Assembly: GCA_003135595.1 (NCBI GenBank)
Contig: PLCI01000151.1
Coordinates: 347 to 14,421 of the forward strand
Reading direction: 5' to 3'
Length of the DNA stretch: 14,075 nucleotides
Source: Acidimicrobiaceae bacterium
Lineage (GTDB): Bacteria; Actinomycetota; Acidimicrobiia; Acidimicrobiales; RAAP-2
In this document: in pieces, positions 1 to 6,786 of the stretch
Position numbering within the stretch: position 1 is the stretch's first letter
Layout: each line of letters begins with the position of its first letter
Made by a program: the position numbers and the translations under genes
Notes under the pieces: model-generated
What the model was told of the DNA's origin: nothing
What the model saw: only the letters and a program-made list of their open reading frames with translations
Databases searched by the model: none

Positions 1-810
1 GCCGAACACGTAGGTGAGGGCGAACGGGATCGAGAGGAGCGAGACGATCGACAGGAAGTTCGTGAGCCCCGTCGGGTTCTCGAAGGGGTGAGCGCTGTTG
101 ATGCTGAAGAAGCCGCCGCCGTTCGTCCCCAGCTGCTTGATGGCCTCCATGAAGCCGACAGGTCCGAGCGCGATGGTCTGCGTCAGCCCCGTGAGCGCAT
201 TGTGGATCGTGACGGGGCCGTGGAGCGTGTCGGCCGCACCTTGTGCGACGAAGACGATGCCGAGGACGAAGGCGAGCGGGAACAGCACGTAGAGGCACGA
301 GCGCGTCATGTCGACCCAGAAGTTGCCGATCGTCGCCTTGCCGCGGTTCGCGAAGCCGCGGATCACCGCAATCGCGAGCACGAGGCCGACCGCAGCAGAC
401 AGGAACTGGTGGAACTCGAGCCCGAACATCTGGGAGAAGTACGACATCGTGGTCTCGCCGGCATAGTTCTGCCAGTTCGTGTTCGTGAGGAAGCTCACCG
501 CCGTGTTGAACGCGAGCGCCGGGTTGACGTCGCCGAAGTGCTGCGGGTTGAGCGGGAGGTGGCCCTGGAACGCGAGGATCACGTAAACGAAGAAGAGCGA
601 GACGCCGCTGAACACCACCATGGAGGACGCGTAGCGCTTCCAGGACTGCTCGGTCTCCGGGTTCGTGCCCAGCATCTTGTAGATGGGCCGCTCGACGAAC
701 CCGAGGAACGAGATCCTGTTCTCGTAGACCGCGACGAGGTACGCCCCGAGGAACCGCCAGCACAGCCCGAGGCACACGATCAGCGCGATGAGGAAGAGCG
801 CGAACGTCAT
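1..810 (-). CDS. kdpA: Potassium-transporting ATPase subunit A (KdpA), N-terminal 270 residues
   Basis: KdpA is the potassium-binding, channel-like membrane subunit of the KdpFABC pump, which takes up K+ at high affinity using ATP hydrolysed by KdpB. The visible 270 residues open with a membrane helix (MTFALFLIAL) and carry the family signature PETEQSWKRYA at residues 51-61. The first pore/filter region is at about 102-116 (NTAVSFLTNTNWQNY). The second is at about 228-246 (GTNGGGFF, then NSAHPFENP). The family is normally about 550-600 residues, so roughly half lies beyond the left edge, where kdpB and kdpC would be expected. The ATG at 810 directly follows the TAG of kdpF with no base between, which implies translational coupling. 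A GGAG sits about ten bases before the start, inside kdpF. Identification is secure; the protein is cut by the window, not broken. Confidence 0.97.
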   Translation of the reverse strand, partial: MTFALFLIALIVCLGLCWRFLGAYLVAVYENRISFLGFVERPIYKMLGTNPETEQSWKRYASSMVVFSGVSLFFVYVILAFQGHLPLNPQHFGDVNPALAFNTAVSFLTNTNWQNYAGETTMSYFSQMFGLEFHQFLSAAVGLVLAIAVIRGFANRGKATIGNFWVDMTRSCLYVLFPLAFVLGIVFVAQGAADTLHGPVTIHNALTGLTQTIALGPVGFMEAIKQLGTNGGGFFSINSAHPFENPTGLTNFLSIVSLLSIPFALTYVFG

Positions 811-900
811 CTAGAAGCGCTCCGGCTTGATCATCGCGTAGCCCAGATAGAAGAAGAGCAGCACGCTGATGCCGAGCAGCAGACCCTGCGTCCAGCTCAT
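811..900 (-). CDS. kdpF: KdpF, small stabilising subunit of the Kdp potassium pump (29 aa)
   Basis: KdpF is a one-helix peptide that stabilises the KdpFABC complex in the cytoplasmic membrane. This 29-residue frame begins MSWTQGLLLG, has one hydrophobic stretch at about residues 6-23, and ends YAMIKPERF. The P-E-R/K-F end is typical of actinobacterial KdpF. I chose the ATG at 900 because it gives the usual size. A longer in-frame start at 1008 adds a polar, helix-free leader and would run through the upstream repeats. The start overlaps the stop of the preceding small frame (ATGA), and its own stop TAG abuts the kdpA start. It has been placed by length, ending and position next to kdpA. Confidence 0.9.
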   Translation of the reverse strand: MSWTQGLLLGISVLLFFYLGYAMIKPERF

Positions 901-980
901 ATGCGGTCCAGTGCCCAGATCAAGCCGAGCATCGCCACCGTCGCGATCGCGATGCCGCCGATTGCCAGAAGTTGTCCCAT
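897..980 (-). CDS. 27-aa one-helix membrane peptide heading the kdp operon
   Basis: This short frame starts with MGQLLAIGG, has a single hydrophobic segment over about residues 4-24, and ends with WALDRI, giving N-out or N-in single-pass topology with a charged C-terminus. Its TGA overlaps the kdpF ATG as ATGA, the classic arrangement for coupled translation, and it is the first frame after the upstream repeat cluster. No strong ribosome binding site precedes the ATG. Instead the start lies inside a 16-bp perfect palindrome. From memory, other kdp operons also have a short hydrophobic frame before kdpF that ends in R-L or R-I. I do not know a name or function. It could be an extra small Kdp subunit, a leader peptide, or not translated at all. 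Confidence 0.6.
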   Translation of the reverse strand: MGQLLAIGGIAIATVAMLGLIWALDRI

Positions 981-987
981 GGGACAA
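972..987. promoter_or_regulatory. 16-bp perfect palindrome over the kdp start codon
   Basis: TTGTCCCATGGGACAA reads the same on both strands over all 16 bases. On the minus strand it contains the ATG of the 27-aa peptide. It could be an operator placed at the start codon, or an RNA stem that hides the start. Chance occurrence of a perfect 16-mer at exactly this spot is low, but no protein is known to me for this site. Confidence 0.45.
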
Positions 988-998
988 ATCTGGCAAGC

Positions 999-1052
999 CT
1001 CGCGTCAACGGGCGCGTGAACGAGCCGCGCGGCGCGTTAACAGGACATCAAC
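999..1052 (-). promoter_or_regulatory. Four 11-base direct repeats upstream of kdp (response-regulator-box type)
   Basis: On the minus strand, reading toward kdp, the units are GTTGATGTCCT (1052-1042), GTTAACGCGCC (1041-1031), GTTCACGCGCC (1021-1011) and GTTGACGCGAG (1009-999). The first two abut, a 9-base spacer follows, and the last two are one base apart. Tandem 11-base units starting GTTNAC resemble the binding sites of OmpR/PhoB-type regulators such as the PHO boxes of Streptomyces. KdpE, the usual kdp activator, belongs to that protein class. The cluster ends 18 bases before the first kdp start codon, so it would overlap or abut the promoter. Repeat structure is seen directly; the bound protein is inferred. 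Confidence 0.6.
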
Positions 1053-1057
1053 ACGAG

Positions 1058-1972
1058 TCAGTCCGCGAAGTGCTGGGCCACCTCTTGGCTGAACAGCTCG
1101 AGCGTGTCGCGGCATCGCTCAGCGTCGCCGAGCGTGAAGCACGGCACGATCAGCTCGTCGCAGCCCGCCTCGCGATACGCAGCGACGATGTCCACGACCT
1201 CGTTGGGCGTGCCGACGATCGGCGGGTTGTCCGGGCTCTCGGCGCGATGCGGCTCGAGCCACGACTCGTCACGGCTCAGGTAGACGAGCGCCTGCGTCGA
1301 CCGCGAGAGTGTCTTGGGGTCGCGTCCGATCGCCTCGCAGTGCGCGTCGAGGACCTGGTTGCACTCCGCCAGCGACGCTGGCGAGCACCACGCGTTCCAC
1401 ACCTGGGCGCGCCTTGCCGCGATGGCCATCGTGCGCCGCTTGCCGCGGACGCCGAGCAGGATCGGTAGCGGCGACTGGACGGGCCGGGGATCGCATGGGG
1501 CGTCATGGAGCGAGAAGTACGAGCCCTCGAACGTCGTCGTCTCGTTGGTGAGCATGGACGCGACGATCTCGACGTACTCGCCGAAGCGGTCGATGCGCGC
1601 TGGGATCGTGCCGAGATCGATGCCGTAGCTGGCGTGCTCGTTCTCCTGCCAGCCGGCCCCCAGCCCTGCGATCGCCCGCCCGCCGCTGATCTGGTCGAGC
1701 GTGGCCATCGCCTTGGAGAACACGGCGGGGTGTCGGTAGGTGGCCGAGGCAACGAGCGTGCCGAGCCGGATCCGCGACGTCCTGGCCGCGAGCCCCGAGA
1801 GTGTCGCGAGGGCCTCGAGCACGTCGCCTCGCAGGGGCGTCGCGTCGGGGCCGTTCGGCATGAAGTGGTCCGCGACGTACGCCGCGTGCCAGCCGAGGCG
1901 CTCGCACAGAGCGACGGTCCCTGCGGTCTCTTCGAACGGTCGGTACGGGCTCGGCCACACACTGAATCGCAT
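1058..1972 (-). CDS. LLM-class (luciferase-like, F420/FMN-type) oxidoreductase
   Basis: A 304-residue protein of the bacterial luciferase/F420-dependent TIM-barrel superfamily, predicted to be a cytoplasmic monooxygenase or reductase using F420 or reduced flavin. Family landmarks are the early YVADHF (residues 32-37), RIRLGTLVASATYRHPAVFS (67-86), the LDQISGGRAIAGLGAGW core (92-108) and the following NEHASYG. Length is full for the family. The ATG at 1972 has AGGAG six bases upstream, inside the end of the regulator gene. Only two bases separate the regulator stop from this start, so the two form an operon. The C-terminus ends 77 bp before the kdp leader peptide, and nothing suggests a role in potassium transport. 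Substrate and cofactor cannot be read from sequence alone. Confidence 0.9.
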   Translation of the reverse strand: MRFSVWPSPYRPFEETAGTVALCERLGWHAAYVADHFMPNGPDATPLRGDVLEALATLSGLAARTSRIRLGTLVASATYRHPAVFSKAMATLDQISGGRAIAGLGAGWQENEHASYGIDLGTIPARIDRFGEYVEIVASMLTNETTTFEGSYFSLHDAPCDPRPVQSPLPILLGVRGKRRTMAIAARRAQVWNAWCSPASLAECNQVLDAHCEAIGRDPKTLSRSTQALVYLSRDESWLEPHRAESPDNPPIVGTPNEVVDIVAAYREAGCDELIVPCFTLGDAERCRDTLELFSQEVAQHFAD

Positions 1973-1974
1973 CG

Positions 1975-2589
1975 TCAGCTCCTCGGGGCGTCGTCGGTGG
2001 GCAGGTCAGAGTCTGGCGCGACGCCGATGAAGAGCGCGAGTCGGCTTGCGCCCTCGGGGGGACCCGTGCGCCGCTCGGCGCTGAACGGCTCGAGGATCTC
2101 GCGGATCTTTTGCAACACGTCCTTCGCCTCGTCGGGGGTCACGATGAGCGCCGAGCTTCCGAACGACGTCACCGCGTCGAGCGGCAGCTGGGCGCTGCCG
2201 GGCGACGTGGCGCGCTCCAGCGACGCGAGCACCCGCCGCTTGCTGAGGTCCATCGCCGTCGAGAGCACGGCCCCCGCCGCCGCGCCCATCGCCGTCGAGG
2301 TCCCCGACTCGCCGGGCCGGATTCGAAGGTCTTTCGCCGCGCGGACCCACGGGCGCTCGCGCCCGTCGCGGCTGTCGGCTCGGCGCACGATCCCGAACCG
2401 CTCGAGCGCCCGAAGGTGGTAGCTCATCGCGCTCGCGGTGGTGCCGGCGAGCCGGGCGGCCTGCGTGGCGGTGAGCGGCCGGCCGTCGTCGTAGAGCCGG
2501 TCGATCACGATGAGCCTCGCGGGATGGGCAATGGCCCGGATGGCCCGCGCGTCGGTGAGCTCCACCGCGTCGTCGAGCGTCTCCGGCAC
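1975..2589 (-). CDS. ArsR-like winged-helix transcriptional regulator
   Basis: A 204-residue DNA-binding protein with an N-terminal winged helix of the ArsR/HTH_20 kind. RAIRAIAHPARLIVIDRLY (residues 15-33) is the typical opening helix, TATQAARLAGTTASAMSYHL (40-59) is the helix-turn-helix, and FGIVRR leads into the wing. The protein has no cysteine at all, so classic cysteine-based metal sensing is unlikely. The C-terminal ~110 residues (after about 90) resemble the ligand/dimer part of HTH_20 regulators, with a VLQKIREILEPF helix. The start is GTG at 2589; a TAGCCT box six bases before it suggests a leaderless transcript. It is the first gene of an operon with the LLM oxidoreductase and divergent from an MFS exporter, the common place for a local repressor that also controls itself. 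Confidence 0.88.
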   Translation of the reverse strand: MPETLDDAVELTDARAIRAIAHPARLIVIDRLYDDGRPLTATQAARLAGTTASAMSYHLRALERFGIVRRADSRDGRERPWVRAAKDLRIRPGESGTSTAMGAAAGAVLSTAMDLSKRRVLASLERATSPGSAQLPLDAVTSFGSSALIVTPDEAKDVLQKIREILEPFSAERRTGPPEGASRLALFIGVAPDSDLPTDDAPRS

Positions 2590-2595
2590 GGAGGG

Positions 2596-2624
2596 AGGCT
2601 ACCCCTTGACAGGTGAGATATGAA
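2596..2624 (-). promoter_or_regulatory. Promoter of the ArsR-like regulator operon
   Basis: On the minus strand a TTCATA (2624-2619, four of six bases of the -35 consensus) is followed after 17 bases by TAGCCT (2601-2596). Six more bases lead straight to the GTG start, predicting a leaderless mRNA. The promoter runs through the exporter's promoter in the opposite direction, and its -35 lies inside the shared dyad. Confidence 0.5.
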
Positions 2625-2633
2625 AGATATACT
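2606..2633 (+). promoter_or_regulatory. Strong sigma70-type promoter of the MFS exporter gene
   Basis: A perfect TTGACA (2606-2611), a 16-base spacer and TATACT (2628-2633, five of six bases of TATAAT) form the best promoter match in the window. Transcription would begin near 2640-2641, exactly at the ATG of the exporter. This makes the transcript leaderless and decides the start at 2641 over the in-frame ATG at 2620, which lies inside the promoter. Confidence 0.75.
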
Positions 2634-2654
2634 TCGAAACATGCCTTTCACATC
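2617..2654. promoter_or_regulatory. 38-bp imperfect dyad, likely operator of the ArsR-like regulator
   Basis: Centred between 2635 and 2636, this dyad pairs 14 of 19 positions. From the centre out the matching blocks are TTC/GAA, AT/AT, TGAAAG (2621-2626) with CTTTCA (2645-2650), and GAT (2617-2619) with ATC (2652-2654). It covers the exporter's -10 box, start site and start codon, and the -35 of the divergent regulator promoter. A repressor bound here would shut both directions. The dyad is seen directly; assignment to the adjacent regulator is inference. Confidence 0.6.
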
Positions 2655-4044
2655 ATCGGCCACGACCACGCTTCCCCGCACCGTTCGAGCCGTCGCGCTC
2701 GGTCGCGGGATCTCGTTCCTGGGCGACGAGGTCGCCCTCCTCGCCATGGCGTTCCGAGCCAAGGCCGAGCTTGGGCACTTCGGCGTCGCGGCGATCCTGA
2801 TCGCCGGGGCGGTCCCACTCCTCGTCCTCGTCCCGTTTGCGGGCCTGCTCGTCGATCGCATCGCGACACGCCCGCTGCTCGTCGCCGTCACGCTCGCCCA
2901 GGCGGGCCTCTGCGTGGCGCTCGCGTGGGCGCCCGCGGGCCTGCTCGTGCCGCTGATCGCGCTGCTCGCCTGCGGCACCGCCGTGTCGTCCCCCGCCTGG
3001 CAGGCCCTCCTGCCCACGCTCGTGGACCCGACCGACCTTCCTCGAGCGCTCGGCGCGATGCAGAGCTTTGCGGCATGCGCGGGACTCGCGGGGCCGTTCC
3101 TCGGGGGGTTCCTCGTCGCGACCTACGGCTTCCACGTGCCGCTGCTCATCGACGCGGCGTCCTTCGCGGCGCTCGCGGCCGTCCCGCTCGTCATGCGCCT
3201 CAATCGGGTGCCCGAGGGTACGGCGAGGAGCTTCTCGTTTCATGAGGCATTCGCGGGTGTTCGCCTCGTGGTGCAACACCCAGTGATCCGGTCGCTGCTC
3301 GCGCACCTCACGCTGTTCGTCCTCGCGCTCGGCGTCATCAATGTGGTCGAGATCTACTTCATCACCACCGCGCTTCATGCCGGGCCCCGCGGCTACGGGT
3401 TGCTCGGCGTGTGCTTCGGAGGCGGCATGCTCGTTACCTCGTCGCTCGCCGGGCGCCTCTCCCGTCGCTTCCCGAGGCCCGAGCGGCCGTTCGTCGTCGG
3501 CTGCGCGGCGCTGTGCGTCGGCATCGGCGCGTTCGGCCTGACGAGCCAGCTGTGGGAGGCAGCGGTGCTGCTCGTCTTCGTGGGCGCGGCGAACGCCATC
3601 ATCAACGTGAACGCGATGGTCATGATCACGACGCACAGCACCGACGAGATCCGTGGACGCGTCTTCTCGGCGATCCAGGGGACAATTAGCGCCGCGCAGA
3701 TCCTTGCGCTCGCCACCGGCGGGCTCCTCCTGCTCGCCGTGCAGCCTCGTCCGATCATCGTCGTGGGCGCCCTCGCCTCCGCGCTCGCCCTGAGCGCCAC
3801 GGTCGGCCCGGTCTTGCGAGCCGGACGCACCGCCGAGAGGAGCCCGAGCGAGGACGAGCCAATCGGCGCCGCTGAACTCGACGTAAGTTGGTCTGCGCCC
3901 GCGGGCGGCAGGAGGCGTGATGCGCATCGTGGTCTGTGGAGGAACGGGGACCCTGGGGCGCCACGTCATGACCGAGTCCCGCTCGCGCGGCTGGGAGGCA
4001 TCGTCCCTTTCCCGCTCGAGCGGCGTCGACCTCGTGACCGGTGA
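2641..4044 (+). CDS. MFS exporter (EntS/MFS_3-like), possible drug or small-molecule efflux
   Basis: A 467-residue inner-membrane transporter of the major facilitator superfamily, predicted to export a small molecule by proton exchange. About twelve hydrophobic segments run from residue 18 to about 393. The loop-2/3 signature is at 68-78 (GLLVDRIATRP), a second family motif follows TM4 (SSPAWQALLPTLV, 116-128), and the mid-protein copy is GRLSRRFPRP (271-280). EIRGRVFSAIQG (336-347) is typical of the MFS_3/enterobactin-exporter group. I start at 2641, where the transcript is predicted to begin; an ATG at 2620 lies inside the promoter. After the last helix a polar tail (394-467) continues, and its final 42 or so residues overlap the next gene out of frame by 125 bp. 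That tail is probably not under selection in this frame. Confidence 0.88.
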   Translation: MPFTSSATTTLPRTVRAVALGRGISFLGDEVALLAMAFRAKAELGHFGVAAILIAGAVPLLVLVPFAGLLVDRIATRPLLVAVTLAQAGLCVALAWAPAGLLVPLIALLACGTAVSSPAWQALLPTLVDPTDLPRALGAMQSFAACAGLAGPFLGGFLVATYGFHVPLLIDAASFAALAAVPLVMRLNRVPEGTARSFSFHEAFAGVRLVVQHPVIRSLLAHLTLFVLALGVINVVEIYFITTALHAGPRGYGLLGVCFGGGMLVTSSLAGRLSRRFPRPERPFVVGCAALCVGIGAFGLTSQLWEAAVLLVFVGAANAIINVNAMVMITTHSTDEIRGRVFSAIQGTISAAQILALATGGLLLLAVQPRPIIVVGALASALALSATVGPVLRAGRTAERSPSEDEPIGAAELDVSWSAPAGGRRRDAHRGLWRNGDPGAPRHDRVPLARLGGIVPFPLERRRPRDR

Positions 4045-4687
4045 CGGGCTGGACGTCGCGCTGCACCACGCCGACGCCGTGGTCGACGTCACGAACGCGT
4101 TCTCGGTCCGCCGCGCGCCCTCCGTCCGGTTCTTCGAGTCCACGTCGAGGAACCTGCAGACCGTCGCGAAGCGCGTGGGGGTCCCGCATCTCGTCGTAGT
4201 CTCGATCGTCGGCGTGGACCGCATCGGGGGCTTCGGCTACTACGGCGCGAAGGTCATACAAGAGCGGCTCCACCTCGACGGGCCAGTTGACACGACGATC
4301 CTTCGCGCGACGCAGTTCCACGAGTTCCCGGGCCAGGTCATGGCGCGCTCGTCGATCGGCCCCCTCGCGATGGTGCCGGGCCTGCGCGTCCAGACCGTTG
4401 CGGCGAGGTCCGTCGCCACGGCGATCCTCGATGCGATCAGCGCCGGTCCGTTCCGCGGGCGCCTCGCTGACGTGGCTGGCCCGGGGCCAGCGTCGGCGCT
4501 CCCGGTGCTCGCGAGGGCCGTGCTCCGGGCCCAGGGGCGCAGGACCGCCGTGGTGGCGCTGCCCGTGCCCGGCGCCATGGGCCGCGCGGTCCGCGCGGGC
4601 GCGCTGCTCCCGGCCGCAGACGGGCTGCTCGTGGGACCGACCTTCGAGGAGTGGCTCGCGGGACCCGACGGCCCGCCTGGCACCTGA
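3920..4687 (+). CDS. NmrA/atypical SDR-like NAD(P)-binding protein
   Basis: A 255-residue Rossmann-fold protein. The N-terminal MRIVVCGGTGTLGRHV holds the dinucleotide motif GGTGTLG (residues 7-13), and VVVS (92-95), with YYGAK (107-111), gives an SDR-like Ser-Tyr-Lys set. The rest (ILRATQFHEF, 127-136) matches NmrA-like/atypical SDR proteins, which either reduce small substrates or sense redox state. The ATG at 3920 is preceded by AGGAGG (3910-3915) four bases away; a GTG three bases earlier would be too close to it. It lies within the 3' end of the exporter gene, so the pair is co-transcribed. A role in modifying the exported compound or responding to redox state is possible. Substrate is unknown. 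Confidence 0.85.
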   Translation: MRIVVCGGTGTLGRHVMTESRSRGWEASSLSRSSGVDLVTGDGLDVALHHADAVVDVTNAFSVRRAPSVRFFESTSRNLQTVAKRVGVPHLVVVSIVGVDRIGGFGYYGAKVIQERLHLDGPVDTTILRATQFHEFPGQVMARSSIGPLAMVPGLRVQTVAARSVATAILDAISAGPFRGRLADVAGPGPASALPVLARAVLRAQGRRTAVVALPVPGAMGRAVRAGALLPAADGLLVGPTFEEWLAGPDGPPGT

Positions 4688-4746
4688 GCGTCAGAGGCGT
4701 CCGAGCGACGAAGGTCGCCCGAGTCGACCGTCGTGTCGCGACCGCG

Positions 4747-6786
4747 TCAGCTCGCGAGGACCTTTGCGGCGAGGTTGGACGGCAGCTCGGCGTAGTGGTC
4801 GAAGCCGGCGGTGAAGGTGCCGTGGCCGCCCGCGATGCCGCGCAGCTCGGTCGTGTACCGAATGAGCTCGGTCGACGGGACCTGCGCGACCACCACCGAC
4901 TCGCCGTCGTCGGCGGGGTCAGACGAGACCACCCTGCCACGGCGCGAGTTGAGGTCGCTCAGCACGTCGCCGAGGAACCTCGTGGGCACCCGGACCTCGA
5001 GCCGGCTGATGGGCTCGAGCACGATGGTCCCGGCGGCGGCGATCGCCTCGTTGAAGGCGATCGCGCCGGCCATCTGGAACGCGGCCTCTGAGGAGTCGAC
5101 GCTGTGGTGCTTGCCGTCGTCGCAGGTCACCTTGATGTCGACGAAGGGGAAGCCGGTCGCGGCCGACGCCATCGCCCTCTCGACGCCGTGCTGCACGGCA
5201 GGGATGAACTGGCGGGGGATCGCGCCGCCGACGACCGCGTCGCTGAACTCAAAGCCCGTCCCCCGAGGCAGGGGCTCGACGCGCAGGTGGGCGACGGCGA
5301 ACTGCCCGTGGCCTCCGGTCTGCTTCTTGTGCCGGCCCTCGGCGGCCGCCGGCTTCACGATCGTGCGCCGGTAGGAGTGACGCCGTTCCTCGACGTCCAC
5401 CTCGACGCTGTACTTGCGCTTCAGCCGCGCGAGCACGACGGCGAGGTGCGTGTCGCCCATGACGGTGAGCACCGTCTGGTGCGCCTCGTCGTCCTGGCAG
5501 ACTCGCAGCCCCGGGTCCTCTTCTTCCAGGCGGTGCAGGCCCACCATCAGCTTGTCCTCGTCGCCCTGCTTGCGCGGCACCACGGCGACCTCGTGGGTGG
5601 GCACCGCGCTCGACGGCAGCGGCAGCTCGATGTCGAAGCCCTTCTGGGCGAGCACGTCGCCGGCCATCGTGTCGGCGAGCTTCGGGACCGCGACGAGGTC
5701 ACCCGCGGTCACCTCCGAGACGGTGACGAGCTCACGGCCCCGGGGCACCTGGAGCGACCGCAGTCGCTCGTCGGTCCTCGATCGCGTGTTGAGGAGCACG
5801 CAGTCCGGCCGCACCGTGCCGCTCACGACCTCGAACCACGTGATCCTGCCGACGAACGGGTCGAGCACCGTCTTGAAGGCGCGCAGGACCGGCGGGCCCT
5901 CCGGGTCGCGGGGCAGCTCGACAGGGTCGCCGCCCCTCGTCCCGTGGACGCCTCGGCATGGCGCGATCTCGCTCAGCAAGGTCGCGAGCCGTTCGACGCC
6001 GATGCCAGTCTCGCCCGACACGCACACGACCGGCACGACCGAGCCGTCGGCGAGGCCGACGGTGAGCGCGCCCTCGAGCTCTTCCATCGACAGGGTGTCG
6101 CCGTCGAGGTAGCGCGCGGTCAGCTCGTCGTCAGCGAGCACGATGCCCTCGACCAGCTGCTCTCGCACCCGGTGCTCGTCGTCGGCGATCTCGTCGGGCA
6201 CCGCACCTCGTGTCGCCTTCCCGCCCTCATAGGTGATCGCCTGGTCCGCGAGGAGGTCCGCGACACCGCGGAACGACGGCCCTTCGCCGATGGGCAGCTC
6301 GACGGGGGCGATGCCCTTGCCAAAGGTCTCGCGCAGCGACTCGAGCACCGACTCGTACTTCGCGCCCTCGCGGTCCAGCTTGGTCACGACGATGACGCGC
6401 GGGATGCCCTCGCGCCCGGCGAGGCGCCAGACGACCTCGGTCTGGACCTCGACGCCGTCGATGGCGCTCACGACCACGACGGCGACGTCAGCGACCGCGA
6501 GCGCGCGCTCGACCTCGACCACGAAGTCCGCGACGCCCGGTGTGTCGATGAGGTCGATGCGCTCCTCGCCGACGATGATCGGGGCGATCGCCATCGACAG
6601 GGAGTGGCGTCGCGAGATCTCCTCGGGCTCGGTGTCACAGACGGTGCTGCCGTCCACCACCGAGCCCGGCCGCTCGATGGCCCCGGTCGTCGCGAGCAGT
6701 CGCTCGACGAGCGTGGTCTTGCCGGCGCCGGCGTGTCCGACCAGCGCCACGGTCCGAGTCCGATGCGTGGTGACGGCGGTGGCCAT
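4747..6786 (-). CDS. Elongation factor G-like GTPase (EF-G2 type)
   Basis: A 679-residue translational GTPase with the five-domain EF-G layout. Landmarks are the P-loop GHAGAGKT (residues 17-24), an altered switch I RRHSLS (59-64) where EF-G has R-G-I-T, DTPG (81-84), TKLD (135-138) in place of NKxD, and SGETGIG (257-263). Domain IV has KKQTGGHGQFAV (488-499) and domain V ends with GIAGGHGTFTAGFDHY. The catalytic histidine after DTPG in EF-G is valine here (residue 85). These changes mark the EF-G2 or 'EF-G-like' paralogue of actinobacteria, reported to bind GTP while lacking normal ribosome-stimulated hydrolysis. The ATG at 6786 has GAGGTG four bases upstream; an in-frame ATG 72 bases earlier adds a non-homologous leader. 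It stands alone, not in a str operon, so it is not the housekeeping EF-G. Confidence 0.92.
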   Translation of the reverse strand: MATAVTTHRTRTVALVGHAGAGKTTLVERLLATTGAIERPGSVVDGSTVCDTEPEEISRRHSLSMAIAPIIVGEERIDLIDTPGVADFVVEVERALAVADVAVVVVSAIDGVEVQTEVVWRLAGREGIPRVIVVTKLDREGAKYESVLESLRETFGKGIAPVELPIGEGPSFRGVADLLADQAITYEGGKATRGAVPDEIADDEHRVREQLVEGIVLADDELTARYLDGDTLSMEELEGALTVGLADGSVVPVVCVSGETGIGVERLATLLSEIAPCRGVHGTRGGDPVELPRDPEGPPVLRAFKTVLDPFVGRITWFEVVSGTVRPDCVLLNTRSRTDERLRSLQVPRGRELVTVSEVTAGDLVAVPKLADTMAGDVLAQKGFDIELPLPSSAVPTHEVAVVPRKQGDEDKLMVGLHRLEEEDPGLRVCQDDEAHQTVLTVMGDTHLAVVLARLKRKYSVEVDVEERRHSYRRTIVKPAAAEGRHKKQTGGHGQFAVAHLRVEPLPRGTGFEFSDAVVGGAIPRQFIPAVQHGVERAMASAATGFPFVDIKVTCDDGKHHSVDSSEAAFQMAGAIAFNEAIAAAGTIVLEPISRLEVRVPTRFLGDVLSDLNSRRGRVVSSDPADDGESVVVAQVPSTELIRYTTELRGIAGGHGTFTAGFDHYAELPSNLAAKVLAS

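Noticed and set aside
88..1092. Long plus-strand open frame over kdpA
   Set aside because: It is antisense to a well-recognised kdpA, is rich in Arg/Glu/Ala as expected of GC-rich shadow frames, and has no family resemblance.
2653..4224. 523-codon minus-strand frame over the exporter and SDR genes
   Set aside because: It is low-complexity Arg/Glu/Asp-rich sequence opposite genes with clear family motifs; such frames are typical in GC-rich DNA.
4688..4746. Possible bidirectional terminator between the SDR and EF-G2-like genes
   Set aside because: GCGAC-GAAG-GTCGC (4705-4718) can form a 5-bp stem, but it has no U-run on either strand and competing pairings exist; not convincing as an intrinsic terminator.
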